Assembly (NCBI GenBank): GCA_004015825.1
Contig: SAYS01000007.1
Coordinates: 142,698-206,697, forward strand
DNA length: 64,000 nucleotides
Reading direction: 5' to 3'
DNA from: Halovenus amylolytica
GTDB taxonomy: Archaea; Halobacteriota; Halobacteria; Halobacteriales; Haloarculaceae
Shown here piece by piece: positions 8,007-17,338 of the stretch. Every line of letters begins with the position of its first letter. Within the stretch, counting starts at the first letter, position 1. The notes under the pieces were generated by a model, which was given only the letters and a program-made list of their open reading frames with translations, did not search any database and was not told where the DNA came from. The position numbers and the translations under genes were made by a program.

Positions 8007-9254
8007 CTACTCGCCGTTGCGCCAGGCAGTGAGACGGGTTTCGAACACTGCGGAGTACTGCATCAACACCGTCCCAAGAATACTCATCACGAGCACGTAA
8101 CCGACTGCAAAGGCGTTGATTTCGTTCGCCGTCGCCGCGGTGATGGCCCCGCCCCTATCCCTGACGACGAGGACAGTCGAAGCGATAATCAGCGTGAACT
8201 CACCGCGAGTGACCATCCCGAGCGCGACCCGTGTCGACCGCCGGTCGTCCAGGTCGTACACCTTCCCGCTCCAGAACCCGCTTAGCAGTTTCGTCGGTGT
8301 CGTCACGACGACGGCGGTCGCGATGATTCCGAGCACGCCGGCGAACAGCATCGGATCGGTGACCAGCCCGATCCAGAAAAAGAACACCGCAGCGAAGATA
8401 TCACGGACCGGTTCGAGCAGGTTTTCGAGTTTCTCGGCCCGCCCCGTGCCGCTGAATGCCATCCCGATAAAGAAGGCAGCGACGGCCTCGCTCACACCGA
8501 GTGTCAGTGCTGCGCCGGCGACGAGCACCGTCACCCCTGTCACCCGGAGCGCGATGAATTCGTTCGACTCTGTCTCGATGAGAGCGGTGAACAGAGCTGT
8601 GCCGGCGTAGACGAGGATAAGCAAGACGAGAATGAATCCCAGCCCGAGACCGACAGAGAAGGCAGCCTCGGTCACGTCACCGGCACCAGCAACCAGCGCC
8701 GAGAGCACAGCCAGGTACACCGCAATAAAGAGATCCTCGAAGACGAGCGTCCCGAGCAGCGGCGAGCTCTCCTCGTTCGCGATCCAGCCGAGGTCGATCA
8801 GCGATTTGGTGATGATTGCCGACGAGGAGATGTACACCATCCCGGCGATGATAAACGCCGCCAACACGTCACCGAACAGCAGGAAGCCGAGGACGAATCC
8901 GACCCCGAAGTTGATGACGAGATCGATGAGTCCGACGGTCCCGATCCGATCCCTGCTCGCGAGCAGTCGATCGAGGTTGAACTCCAGCCCGAGAAAAAAG
9001 AGCAGGAAGACGATCCCCAGTTCCGCACCCAGTTCGATGAAGTGAGTGGCTTCCGCCGAGAGTCCGACGGCGAACTCCTGTCCGAGAACCGCCTCGGTGA
9101 GTTCGCCCGCGACGAAGGGGTTCAGCAGAATACCACTGACGATGTAGAATGGGATCACGGACTGGCGGAGTCCACGCGCAATCGCACCGGCGAGAGCGAC
9201 TGCAGCGAACATGACGCCGACCTCGATCAGTTCACCGGCCACGGCGATCACCAC
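8007..9254 (-). CDS. CPA2-type cation:proton antiporter, membrane subunit
   Basis: A 415-residue protein with about 12 hydrophobic segments and the monovalent cation/proton antiporter fold (IELGAELGIVFLLFFLGLEF, ISSSAIITKSLIDLG, GMVTRGEFTLIIAS). It should exchange K+ or Na+ for protons across the membrane. The downstream-facing partner gene at 9309-9788 encodes a TrkA-C-type regulatory subunit, the arrangement of KhtTU-like systems. ATG at 9254; 54 bases separate the genes. Confidence 0.9.
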   Translation of the reverse strand: MVIAVAGELIEVGVMFAAVALAGAIARGLRQSVIPFYIVSGILLNPFVAGELTEAVLGQEFAVGLSAEATHFIELGAELGIVFLLFFLGLEFNLDRLLASRDRIGTVGLIDLVINFGVGFVLGFLLFGDVLAAFIIAGMVYISSSAIITKSLIDLGWIANEESSPLLGTLVFEDLFIAVYLAVLSALVAGAGDVTEAAFSVGLGLGFILVLLILVYAGTALFTALIETESNEFIALRVTGVTVLVAGAALTLGVSEAVAAFFIGMAFSGTGRAEKLENLLEPVRDIFAAVFFFWIGLVTDPMLFAGVLGIIATAVVVTTPTKLLSGFWSGKVYDLDDRRSTRVALGMVTRGEFTLIIASTVLVVRDRGGAITAATANEINAFAVGYVLVMSILGTVLMQYSAVFETRLTAWRNGE

Positions 9255-9308
9255 CGAGAGTCACACTGGCTGCTCTCACCACGACGACGTACCCAGGCAT
9301 CGCGATCG

Positions 9309-9788
9309 TTACGTCGCCTCCGCCGCGAACTGCTCGTGGTGTTGTCGTGTCCCGACCACGATGAGCTGGTCGTCGGCTTCGAACACCCAGTCAGGATCGG
9401 GACTCTGGATCACGTCGCCACCGCGTTCGATCGCTGCGATAGTCGCCCCAGTCTCGCGACGGACGTCTGCCTCTTCGATCGATTTGCCGACGATTGGGGC
9501 ATCCTCGCCAAGCGTGTACCATTCGAGCATCACGTTGTCGCCGAGAGTCACCGAGGACGTATCGGTCGCAACAGGCTGGAAATACGCGCCTTCGAGAATC
9601 GAGCCGACGATCCGTGCCTGCCGATCGGTCAGATCGAGTACCTCCTCTGCGTCCGCACCGGATTCGGGCCGAACGAACACCTCACGACGACCGGTGTTGT
9701 GAACGACGATGACGGCCGTCTCGCCACCCCCGATATCGAGTTCGAACCGCTTCCCGACACCGGGCAGATCTGTCTCAGAAACGTCCAT
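9309..9788 (-). CDS. Antiporter regulatory subunit with TrkA-C (RCK_C) domain
   Basis: A 159-residue soluble protein. An N-terminal small domain (GKRFELDIGGGETAVIVVHN) is followed by a C-terminal RCK_C domain (LGEDAPIVGKSIEEADVRRE, then IAAIERGGDVIQSPDPDW and DDQLIVVGTRQH). Such subunits gate the adjacent CPA2 antiporter in response to a nucleotide or ion. It is first in the two-gene operon. Confidence 0.9.
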   Translation of the reverse strand: MDVSETDLPGVGKRFELDIGGGETAVIVVHNTGRREVFVRPESGADAEEVLDLTDRQARIVGSILEGAYFQPVATDTSSVTLGDNVMLEWYTLGEDAPIVGKSIEEADVRRETGATIAAIERGGDVIQSPDPDWVFEADDQLIVVGTRQHHEQFAAEAT

Positions 9789-9846
9789 ATCCGTTCGTTT
9801 TACTGACTGACAGATAACTGTATGGGAGCGCGAACAGTCGCCAGCG

Positions 9847-10500
9847 TTACCAGAATTTGACGCCCAGGTCGTGCATCCCGTCGTTGTTGGCGGCGAGATT
9901 GATCAGCAGTGGCGTGACTGACTCGACCTCGGCAGCGTTGGCGAGGCCGCCCGCAGAGAGCGCTCGCAGGCCGTCGATATCCTCGACGAGGCTGGTGACC
10001 GTCGCGGTCGCATCCTCGTCGTCACCGATGATGGGGACGTCCCAGTCCAGATCGGCGTCGAGATTCGCGAGTTTGGCCGCCGCGAGGTTGTGGAAGGCAC
10101 CGACGACGGGGACGTGGTCGGGCGCTGCCTTGGCCGCAAGTTGGGTGACGCTGCCGACACCCGGCGGGTTGTAGTGGAGTCCATCCTCGTCGCGCTGCAT
10201 CCCGACAGCAGGTGAGATGAGAATCGTGTCGTCGAGTTCGTCGGCAACAGCGCCGATCGTATCCGAGAGATGGTACGCCGGGACGGCAGCGACGGCGATA
10301 TCCGCACGGGCGGCAGCGGCCGGGTTTTCGAGCCCCTCGACCGTCGTGTCCGGGAGTTTATCCGTGTACTCTTCGGCTTTCGCTGCGGCCTTCTCGGCCT
10401 CACGAGAGCCGACGAGTACGTCGTTGTCAGTATCGCGCGCAATACGGAGCGCAAGTCCTTCACCGATATCGCCAGTTCCGCCGAGCAGTGCAATCTGCAT
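9847..10500 (-). CDS. npdG: NADPH-dependent F420 reductase
   Basis: A 217-residue Rossmann protein with a dinucleotide-binding loop at the N-terminus (MQIALLGGTGDIGEGLALRI) and NpdG/Fno family blocks (VLVGSREAEKA, AAVPAYHLSDTI, GAFHNLAAAKLANLD, PLLINLAANN). It transfers hydride between NADP(H) and coenzyme F420. cofG and cofC, which make and assemble F420, lie elsewhere in the window (40.3-42.2 kb). Confidence 0.95.
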   Translation of the reverse strand: MQIALLGGTGDIGEGLALRIARDTDNDVLVGSREAEKAAAKAEEYTDKLPDTTVEGLENPAAAARADIAVAAVPAYHLSDTIGAVADELDDTILISPAVGMQRDEDGLHYNPPGVGSVTQLAAKAAPDHVPVVGAFHNLAAAKLANLDADLDWDVPIIGDDEDATATVTSLVEDIDGLRALSAGGLANAAEVESVTPLLINLAANNDGMHDLGVKFW

Positions 10501-10616
10501 GTTTCCAGGTTGGGCGATTGGAGAATAAGCGTTGTGCGTTCGGGTCAGGAGGTGTTTGGATTGTACTGGGAAGTTACGATTACGACTGGAGGAAAGTCAC
10601 CACGAATCCCGCTATA

Positions 10617-10841
10617 CACAGCAAGAAAGCCCCCGTCCGCTTGGTTGTGCAACCGAAACGGGTGGGACTGAAAGGGGCGAGGCGCTGGACGAAGGCGGAC
10701 GACGCAAGCACTGGAGTGAACGCAGTGAGCGAAGCGCGCAGCGAGTGTCACGCGAACGATAGTGAGCGTGACCTCGATAGACGAGCGAAGCGAGTCTACC
10801 GGTGCCCCCGAGTTCAGCGTCTCGGGGCTTTCTTGCTGTTT
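10617..10841. repeat. Two-hairpin repeat element, copy B (left half reduced)
   Basis: The left end ACAGCAAGAAAGCCCC survives at 10618-10633, but the left half is cut down to a minimal hairpin (CCCGT...ACGGG with inner GGTT/AACC). The right half is full: GGTGGGACTGAAAGGGGC (10661-10678), stem arm beginning CGAGGCGCTGGAC, partner GTTCAGCGTCTCG near 10811-10823, and tail GGGGCTTTCTTGCTGTTT to 10841. Two stem pairs are G-U when read on the plus strand. Extra hairpin modules are inserted in the core (TCACGC/GCGTGA at 10748-10771 and GACGAGCGAAGCGAGTC at 10780-10796). It fills most of the 472-base divergent gap between npdG and the MBF1 gene. Confidence 0.75.
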
Positions 10842-10948
10842 GGAACGATACTCCTGGCTCAGTTCTCTCGTATCACCTCCGTGCTGAAACTCACACACCA
10901 AACTCAGCACCACCCACACACTCAGAAGATCAGCAGCGCACCATTTAT

Positions 10949-10957
10949 CCGGGGGGG
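10949..10957 (+). promoter_or_regulatory. TATA-like element of the aMBF1 gene
   Basis: CATTTATCC lies about 20 bases before the ATG at 10973, the spacing expected for a leaderless haloarchaeal transcript. Confidence 0.5.
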
Positions 10958-10972
10958 TTGCCAACGTACTGT

Positions 10973-11521
10973 ATGGTCCAGTGTGAGATGTGCGGGACGG
11001 AGACGTCGAGTCCCAACCGCATCAAGGTCGAAGGTGCAGAGCTAGATGTCTGCGACAGCTGCACCGAGTTCGGCACGAAACTCGAAACCTCGGATAGCTC
11101 GGGAAGTACCTCGACGAAGTACTCCACGAGCAGTTCCTCGGGGTCGTCCAGTTCCAGTTCGTCGAGCGGCAACACGGGAACCTCGACGAGCAGTTCTGGT
11201 GGCGGCGGTGGCCGACGGCAGGATATGTTCGACGATATCGACGAACTGGCGCAGGATTTCGACGAGCAGATCCGACAGGCCCGCGAAAGCGCGGGACTTA
11301 GCCAGGAAGACCTCGCGAAAGACCTCAACGAGAAGGCGAGCCTGATCCAGAAACTCGAACAGGGGAAGATGCTCCCCACCGACGAGATGCAGGAGAAACT
11401 CGAACGCAGCCTCGACATCGATCTGACGGCCGGTGGCAGCACCGACGAGACGGAGTGGGAAAGTGACTCGGATGCCGGCGAGTACACGCTCGGTGACGTC
11501 GTCGAGCGAAAAGACTCCTGA
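10973..11521 (+). CDS. Archaeal multiprotein bridging factor 1 (aMBF1)
   Basis: A 182-residue protein with the aMBF1 order: an N-terminal zinc ribbon (CEMCGTE...CDSC), a flexible linker, and a C-terminal XRE-type HTH (RQARESAGLSQEDLAKDLNE, ASLIQKLEQGKM). The linker is unusually long and almost pure Ser/Thr/Gly (residues about 40-80). MBF1 proteins bridge TBP and regulators or bind ribosomes; the archaeal role is not settled. ATG at 10973 sits behind a TATA-like element, implying a leaderless mRNA. Confidence 0.92.
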   Translation: MVQCEMCGTETSSPNRIKVEGAELDVCDSCTEFGTKLETSDSSGSTSTKYSTSSSSGSSSSSSSSGNTGTSTSSSGGGGGRRQDMFDDIDELAQDFDEQIRQARESAGLSQEDLAKDLNEKASLIQKLEQGKMLPTDEMQEKLERSLDIDLTAGGSTDETEWESDSDAGEYTLGDVVERKDS

Positions 11522-11530
11522 AGACCGCGA

Positions 11531-12106
11531 TCAGGCGGTCGGCCCGTCGTCCTCGATATCGAGTTCCGTGGCGAGTTCGTCGACTTCCTGCTCCAGGTCG
11601 GCAATCTCCCTGTTGAGTCGCTCGAACTCCGGGTTGTCAGCGAGTTCTGCCTGGGTTTTCTCCACTTCGAGAACGTTCCGTTTGAGCTTTTTCGAGGTGA
11701 GATCGTTCACCCGGTCGTTGTACTCGTCGAGTTTCAGGAGGCGTCGGACTGTCTCGGTCAGTTCCGCCCGCGTGACCGGTTTGACGAGATAGTCGTCGAT
11801 CCGGAGATCGATGATGTCGAAATCCGGGTTGACGGCCGTCACCATCGCGACCCGGCAGTCGAGGTTTCGCTTCTCGATCGCTGCGAGGACCTCGTTGCCG
11901 GAGACGACTGGCATCCGGCGGTCGAGCAAGACGAGATCGTACTCGTCGTCGAGTGTCTCCAGCCCCGCTTCACCGCCGTCGGCGATTTCGACGTCGTAGT
12001 CGTCGGGGAGGTACGCCGCGTACATATCTGCGAGCTCCGTCTCGTCTTCGATGATCAACACGCTCGCGGGACCGTGTTCCGAATCTGCTGATAGTTCGTC
12101 GGTCAC
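11531..12106 (-). CDS. Response regulator with HalX output domain
   Basis: A 191-residue two-domain protein. Residues about 15-125 form a receiver domain (VLIIEDETELADMYAAYL; phosphoacceptor Asp in LVLLDRRMP; Lys in DYLVKPV). The C-terminal part is the helical HalX domain (YNDRVNDLTSKKLKRNVLEV), a haloarchaeal output module ending in an acidic coiled coil. No histidine kinase is adjacent, so its partner is unknown. Confidence 0.93.
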   Translation of the reverse strand: MTDELSADSEHGPASVLIIEDETELADMYAAYLPDDYDVEIADGGEAGLETLDDEYDLVLLDRRMPVVSGNEVLAAIEKRNLDCRVAMVTAVNPDFDIIDLRIDDYLVKPVTRAELTETVRRLLKLDEYNDRVNDLTSKKLKRNVLEVEKTQAELADNPEFERLNREIADLEQEVDELATELDIEDDGPTA

Positions 12107-12166
12107 GACTGGTCTCTACTCCCGGGTTGTGTGCGAACCTATATTAATCCCGTGAGAATCCTGCAA

Positions 12167-14563
12167 CTACGAGGTCGCCGGTGTCCGTGGCAGCTGGCCC
12201 TGTTTCGACGGCGCTGTGGTGGAGTCATCTGTCTCCGCTCGCCCACGCGCGGAGTTTGCGACAACCAGCAGACTGCTCGTCGCCATCGCGATCGCCGCGA
12301 ACAGCGGGTTCAACAATCCAGTGACTGCGAGTGGAATCGCGACGGCGTTGTAACAGAAGGCCCACGCGATGTTCTGTTTGATCTGGCGGTTCGTCCGCGT
12401 CGCCACGTCGAACACCGCCGGCACGTTCCGGAGTTCACCGTCGAGAACGATTGCGTCGGCGGCGTCGGTCGCGAGCTGTGTCCCGCTCTCCAGAGCGATC
12501 CCCAGATCGGCAGCCGCGAGCGCCGGGGCGTCGTTGCTCCCGTCACCGACCATCGCGACCGACTCGGTCGCCGACAGTCGCCGGATCGTCTCTGCCTTTC
12601 CATCCGGCGGGACGCCGGCGAACACCGTATCGACTGCGGGATGGTTGCGGAACCGATCCGCGCTCGGCCCGTCGTCACCGGTCAGAACGACGACGCGCCG
12701 CTCGGCACCGACCGTCTCGACGACGGACTCCCAGGCTGTGCGCTGGGAGTCACCGACAGCGATCACACCCCGCGCCTGCTGATCCCAGCCGACGAGCACC
12801 GGGACGTCGCCACGGCTCCGTATCTCCTCGATAGCCCGTTCGACCGTCCCCGAGCGGCGCCACTCCTGCGAGCGGAACAGATCGGGGTGGCCCACGAGGA
12901 CGCGGTCACCCCCGACACTGCCGGCGACCCCGCGAGTGTGCTGTTCGAACGAGTCGACGGTAGCGGTTTCGCCGGGTCCCTCGACCGCCGAGCCGATCGC
13001 ATCTGCGATCGGGTGATCGGAGTACTGCTCGACTGCCGCGGCACGGGCCAGCAGTTCGTCCTCGGCGGTGCCGTCGGACTGGATCTCGGTGACGGCCATC
13101 TCGCCGGCAGTGAGCGTGCCGGTCTTGTCGAAGACGACCGTCTCCACGTCGTCGGCCTCCTCGAACAGCGCGGACGTGGTGACGACGACGCCCCGGTCCG
13201 CCGCAGACTGGAGGCCACTCGCCACCGCGAGCGGTGTCGCGAGCCCGAGGGCACACGGGCAGGAGACGATCAACACCGTGAGCCCGGTCAGCACGGCTGT
13301 CTCCACTCCGCTGCCGGTGACGAGGAGTGCGCCGGCCGCGACCGCAGCGACGGCCAACACGAGCGGGACGAAGACGGTCGCGAGCCGGTCGGCGATCCGC
13401 TGTGCCCCAGGTCTTGTCGCCTGGATCTCCCAGAGCAGCCCGACGATCCGGTCGAGCGTGCTCTCGGCCTCGGCACCCGCCTCGACGACGATCGGTTCGT
13501 CGGTGACGACCGTCCCGCCCCGGACCTCGTCGCCCGGTCGTTTCGTCTCGGGCAGTGACTCGCCGGTGACGAGTGCCTCGTCGACGGCCGCGGTTCCGTC
13601 GACGACGTCGCCGTCGACCGGGACTCGCTCACCCGGCCGGACGAGCAGTTCGTCGCCGGGTTCGATAGCCGAGACAGGCACCTGCTCGCCGTCGCGGCGG
13701 GTCGCCTCCTCGACCTGTAGTTCGGTCAGATCCGCGAGCAGCCCTGCCGTCGACCGCTTGATCCGTGTCTCGTAGTAGTTCCCGACGGTGACCGCCATCA
13801 CGACGACGATGGTCACGTCGTAGTACAGTTCGCTCCCGCCAGTAAACAGCTGGGCAGTGCTGTACAGAGAGGCCGCAATCGCCGCGACGGTCACCAGCAG
13901 ATCGACGTTCGGCCGGCCGGTCCGAAGGCTGACGTAGGCACCGCGCAGCATCGGCCGGCCCGTGTACAGCAGGATGATCGCCGTCAATACTGCGATCTGC
14001 CCGTACAGATACGCACTGTCGAAAGCACCCAGCGTGACGATCGGATCGAAGCCGAAATACTGCGGGTACAGAAAGAGCGCGTACCACGTCATCGCCATCA
14101 TCCCGAAGATGCCGCCGACGAGCAAGCGACTCGCCAGGTCGGTCCCTGACTCGGACTCCTCCCCGCGTGCACTCGCACGATACCCCATGCCGGAGACGAC
14201 ATCTGGCAGTTCTGTCTCCACGAGTTCGTCGGGATCGTAGCTTACTTTGATCGTCTCCGCTGCGTAGCTCGCCTCGGCGTCGTGGACACCGGATTCGTCG
14301 CGGGCGACCGACTCCAGAAACACCTCACAGGTCGAGCAGTGCATCCCGTCGACGGCGAGGTAGGCCGTTTCTGCGTCCTCCGGTTCCGTTGCTGGGTCGG
14401 CTGACTCCCCGTCCAGCCCGCGCTTGACAGCCGCCGAGTCGGGATCGACGTCGCCGAGCGTGCGGTAGACTTCGAGACAGCCCCGACAGCAAAAGTTGCC
14501 CTCGACGGCATCGTCGGTAACGGGCGAGTCGGCCGGCAGCTCACACAGCGTACAGGAGGTCAT
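12167..14563 (-). CDS. Heavy-metal (probably Cu+) P1B-type ATPase, CcoI/FixI-like
   Basis: A 798-residue pump. The N-terminus has a Cys-rich metal-binding module (CTLCELPADS...CCRGCLEVY) typical of CcoI/FixI ATPases, then an HMA domain (DGMHCSTCEVF). Eight TM segments follow, with the CPC motif (VSCPCALGLATPL), the phosphorylation site DKTGTLTAGE, the HP motif (SDHPIADAI) and GDGSNDAPALA. CcoI-type pumps supply copper for oxidase assembly, which fits the ba3 oxidase operon that starts 310 bases away in the opposite direction. ATG at 14563. Confidence 0.93.
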   Translation of the reverse strand: MTSCTLCELPADSPVTDDAVEGNFCCRGCLEVYRTLGDVDPDSAAVKRGLDGESADPATEPEDAETAYLAVDGMHCSTCEVFLESVARDESGVHDAEASYAAETIKVSYDPDELVETELPDVVSGMGYRASARGEESESGTDLASRLLVGGIFGMMAMTWYALFLYPQYFGFDPIVTLGAFDSAYLYGQIAVLTAIILLYTGRPMLRGAYVSLRTGRPNVDLLVTVAAIAASLYSTAQLFTGGSELYYDVTIVVVMAVTVGNYYETRIKRSTAGLLADLTELQVEEATRRDGEQVPVSAIEPGDELLVRPGERVPVDGDVVDGTAAVDEALVTGESLPETKRPGDEVRGGTVVTDEPIVVEAGAEAESTLDRIVGLLWEIQATRPGAQRIADRLATVFVPLVLAVAAVAAGALLVTGSGVETAVLTGLTVLIVSCPCALGLATPLAVASGLQSAADRGVVVTTSALFEEADDVETVVFDKTGTLTAGEMAVTEIQSDGTAEDELLARAAAVEQYSDHPIADAIGSAVEGPGETATVDSFEQHTRGVAGSVGGDRVLVGHPDLFRSQEWRRSGTVERAIEEIRSRGDVPVLVGWDQQARGVIAVGDSQRTAWESVVETVGAERRVVVLTGDDGPSADRFRNHPAVDTVFAGVPPDGKAETIRRLSATESVAMVGDGSNDAPALAAADLGIALESGTQLATDAADAIVLDGELRNVPAVFDVATRTNRQIKQNIAWAFCYNAVAIPLAVTGLLNPLFAAIAMATSSLLVVANSARGRAETDDSTTAPSKQGQLPRTPATS

Positions 14564-14566
14564 GGC

Positions 14567-14764
14567 CTAGTGGGAGAGACCATTCTCGGAATCGGCGGGG
14601 GCCGGCCCGAACATCAGCACGAGCGAGCCGGCGATGAGGACGATCCCGACCACCGAAAACACCATCGTGACGACAGTCAGGTGGCCGCTCAGTGCGCCGT
14701 AGATACCTGCTGGGATCAATGCGAGAAAAGCGAGCATCGCAACCAGGCGTGGAGCGAGTTCCAT
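14567..14764 (-). CDS. Small two-TM protein next to copper ATPase (65 aa)
   Basis: A 65-residue protein with two TM helices (LVAMLAFLALIPAGIYGAL and TMVFSVVGIVLIAGSLVLMF). It ends three bases before the ATPase start, so the two form an operon. A TATATATTA element 27 bases upstream of its ATG indicates leaderless transcription. It may be an oxidase assembly or accessory protein by position only. Confidence 0.75.
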   Translation of the reverse strand: MELAPRLVAMLAFLALIPAGIYGALSGHLTVVTMVFSVVGIVLIAGSLVLMFGPAPADSENGLSH

Positions 14765-14873
14765 AATTGGGTAGGTTTTCGACTGGTGGCTAATATATAC
14801 CCCCGCTATTCTCAGGGTATGGGAATACCATTACCCATTCTTAGGCGATGAGTCTAACAGCCACACACTAGTC
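14765..14873. promoter_or_regulatory. Divergent promoter between copper ATPase and cba oxidase operons
   Basis: Minus-strand TATATATTA (about 14799-14791) serves the ATPase side. Around the middle, ATACCC and GGGTAT are inverted with a 12-base gap, and GGTAT-GGGA-ATACC forms a perfect 5-4-5 palindrome (about 14817-14830). These could be operator sites for shared control of both operons. No clear TATA for the plus-strand side is seen. Confidence 0.45.
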
Positions 14874-15047
14874 ATGAGTTCGGAAACTGAAACGACAGAA
14901 GACGGGATTGTGCGTGAGATTGGCCACGACGAGTTCGATCCAGTGGGAACGCTCGCGCTCATCCTCATCTACTTCGTGATCATCGGCGGACTGTGGGCAT
15001 TTATGTACTTCGTGGAGTTTCTCGGGAACGGTCCAACGGTGGTGTGA
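14874..15047 (+). CDS. cbaD: ba3-type cytochrome oxidase small subunit (CbaD-like)
   Basis: A 57-residue protein. An acidic N-terminus (MSSETETTEDGIVREIGHDE) is followed by one TM helix (LALILIYFVIIGGLWAFMY). Position and size match the small cbaD subunit that precedes cbaB and cbaA in haloarchaeal oxidase operons. It ends three bases before cbaB. Confidence 0.78.
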   Translation: MSSETETTEDGIVREIGHDEFDPVGTLALILIYFVIIGGLWAFMYFVEFLGNGPTVV

Positions 15048-15050
15048 GGA

Positions 15051-15587
15051 ATGGAGATACACAGATACGAGAAGCTCTGGTTCGGGCTGTCCCTGCTGTT
15101 GATCGTCGGCTTCATCGGGACGATTACCTACGGTGCGGTCGGTGCCGGCGTCCAGATGGTCTCCGACGACGGCGGGACGGTCGAACCGTCTTTTAGCACC
15201 ATCAACGAAAACGAAAAGTTCGCCCAGCAAGAGGACAACCAGGCAGTCCACGTCGAGGGCAACGAGTACGAGGTCGCAGTGATCGCCCAGCGCTTTTCGT
15301 TCCAGCCGGGCACCGGCAGCCCGATCCAGGTGCCAGAGGATAGCCGCGTGACCTTCTACGTGACCTCGCCCGACGTGATCCACGGCTTCAGCGTCGTCGG
15401 CACCAACGCCAACACGATGGTGATCCCCGGACAGATTGCGGAGATTACAGTCGAGTTCGACGAACTGGACAGTGACGAACCGAAAGAGTACGGAGTCGTC
15501 TGTCACGAGTTCTGTGGGGCCGGCCACGAGGAGATGGCTGGACAGATCCAGGTCGTTCCCGAAGACCAGTGGGAGGGTGATGCATAA
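15051..15587 (+). CDS. cbaB: ba3-type cytochrome c oxidase subunit II (CuA)
   Basis: A 178-residue protein with one N-terminal TM anchor (LWFGLSLLLIVGFIGTITYG) and an extracellular cupredoxin domain. CuA ligands are complete: His in DVIHGFSV, then C-H-E-F-C and the H and M of GHEEM near residue 155. It takes electrons from a blue-copper donor and passes them to subunit I. Its stop overlaps the subunit I start (TAATG). Confidence 0.95.
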   Translation: MEIHRYEKLWFGLSLLLIVGFIGTITYGAVGAGVQMVSDDGGTVEPSFSTINENEKFAQQEDNQAVHVEGNEYEVAVIAQRFSFQPGTGSPIQVPEDSRVTFYVTSPDVIHGFSVVGTNANTMVIPGQIAEITVEFDELDSDEPKEYGVVCHEFCGAGHEEMAGQIQVVPEDQWEGDA

Positions 15588-17338
15588 TGGAGGTATTCGC
15601 AAACGAGTACCCCGACGAAGCGTGGGTGGTCCGCGCAGCGCTTGGGAGTGCGTTCGTCGCACTGGCGATCGGTGGGCTGATGGGGCTCATCCAGACGCTC
15701 CACCGGACAGGGTTTTACGACTCGCTGATCAGCAACGCCGACTACTACACCGTGCTCACGCTGCATGGGGTCGCGATGGTGCTTCTGTTTACCATCTTCT
15801 TCCTCGTCGGCTTCTTCCAGTGGGCGATAACCGACAGTCTCGGCCGGAAATCCGAGGACATCCGTATCACGAAACTCTGGTACGGGATGATGGTGCTCGG
15901 CTCGGCGATGAGCGCGGTTACGATCCTCGGCGGATTCGTCGATTCCGGGAGCCTCTCGGGAGTCGAAGCGGACGTGCTCTACACGTTCTATGCGCCGCTA
16001 GAAGCCCACCCGCTGTACTACATGGGACTCGCGGTGTTCATCATCGGAACCTGGATCGCCGGCTTCGACTGGTTTAGATCCTGGTGGGCCTGGAAAAAGG
16101 AAAACCCCGACGAGCGGATGCCACTTCGCACCTTCATGGTGTTGACGACGATGCTGATGTGGTATCTCGCCTCGCTCGGTGTCGCGATCTCCGTCGTGTT
16201 CTTCCTGATTCCGTGGTCGCTGGGTATCTTCGACAGCGTGAATTCGCTGCTGACCAGAACGCTGTTCTGGTTCTTCGGCCACCCGGTCGTCTACTTCTGG
16301 CTGATGCCGGTGTACATGATGTGGTACGTCATCATGCCGAAACTGGCCGGCGGGCGGCTGTTCAGCGATCCACTCGCACGGATCGTCTTCGTACTCTTCC
16401 TCGTGTTGTCGGTCCCGACGGGGATCCACCACCAGTACGTCGATCCCGGCATCGCGGAAGGGTTTAAATTCCTCGCGATGACGAACACGATGTTCCTGCT
16501 GTTGCCGAGCCTGCTGACTGCCTTCACCGTCGTCGCGAGCATCGAACACGGTGCTCGCCAGCGTGGCGGCGAGGGCTATTTCGGCTGGCTGACGGCACTC
16601 CCCTGGGGGAAGCCGGCCTTTACCGGAATGACACTCGCCGGGCTGATGTTCGCCGCAGCCGGCTTCTCCGGGATGATCAACGCCGGGATGAGCATCAACT
16701 ACCTAGTCCACAACACGCTGTGGGTCGTCGGCCACTTCCACATGACCGTCGGTACCGCGGTGGCCCTGTCGATCATGGCCGCAACCTACTGGTTCCTCCC
16801 GAAAATAACTGGCCGGGAGATATTCAGCAGGCGGCTCGGACTCGCGCAGGTTCTGCTGTGGTTCATTGGTATGGTGTTGATGGGCAACGCGATGCACCGC
16901 GCGGGACTGGCCGGCGTCCCGCGCCGGACGGCCGATCCGACCTACGATCAGGTCATATACGACGGTGCCTACGGTGCGATCGGTGAGCTTCGGTTCCAGA
17001 TCGCACTCGGCGGCGTCTTGCTGTCACTGTCCCTGGTTTTGTTCTTTGCGCATCTCGTCCTCTCGTCGTTCGACATCGGCGAACGGGCCGCCGCGACGCC
17101 CGATTCGATCCCCGCCCCGCTGTCGGGACCGGAACAGGCACCGAAGGTGCTCGACAACATCCGGCTGTGGACCTCGATCGCGGTCGTGTTGATCCTGATC
17201 ACCTACATCCTGCCGCTGGCCTCGATCGTCACCGACGGCGGCGGCTGGCTGGGCGATAGCTACGGAGTGATCGTCGCAGAGTACGTCCTGCCGGCAGTCA
17301 GCTCGACGATCGACATCTTCGTCGGAGTGGTCGCATGA
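15587..17338 (+). CDS. cbaA: ba3-type cytochrome c oxidase subunit I
   Basis: A 583-residue heme-copper oxidase subunit with about 13 TM segments. Heme and CuB ligands are visible: His in YTVLTLHGVAM, His and Tyr region in FFGHPVVYFWLMPVYMMWY, CuB His pair in GIHHQYVD, and HFH in VVGHFHMTVG. It reduces O2 to water and pumps protons. It is coupled to neighbours on both sides by overlapping stop/start codons. Confidence 0.96.
   Translation: MEVFANEYPDEAWVVRAALGSAFVALAIGGLMGLIQTLHRTGFYDSLISNADYYTVLTLHGVAMVLLFTIFFLVGFFQWAITDSLGRKSEDIRITKLWYGMMVLGSAMSAVTILGGFVDSGSLSGVEADVLYTFYAPLEAHPLYYMGLAVFIIGTWIAGFDWFRSWWAWKKENPDERMPLRTFMVLTTMLMWYLASLGVAISVVFFLIPWSLGIFDSVNSLLTRTLFWFFGHPVVYFWLMPVYMMWYVIMPKLAGGRLFSDPLARIVFVLFLVLSVPTGIHHQYVDPGIAEGFKFLAMTNTMFLLLPSLLTAFTVVASIEHGARQRGGEGYFGWLTALPWGKPAFTGMTLAGLMFAAAGFSGMINAGMSINYLVHNTLWVVGHFHMTVGTAVALSIMAATYWFLPKITGREIFSRRLGLAQVLLWFIGMVLMGNAMHRAGLAGVPRRTADPTYDQVIYDGAYGAIGELRFQIALGGVLLSLSLVLFFAHLVLSSFDIGERAAATPDSIPAPLSGPEQAPKVLDNIRLWTSIAVVLILITYILPLASIVTDGGGWLGDSYGVIVAEYVLPAVSSTIDIFVGVVA

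Noticed and set aside
10488..11045. ORFs through repeat copies, such as a protein across 10488-11045
   Set aside because: They read through stem-loop repeats in several frames; only the conserved RNA-like blocks are constant.
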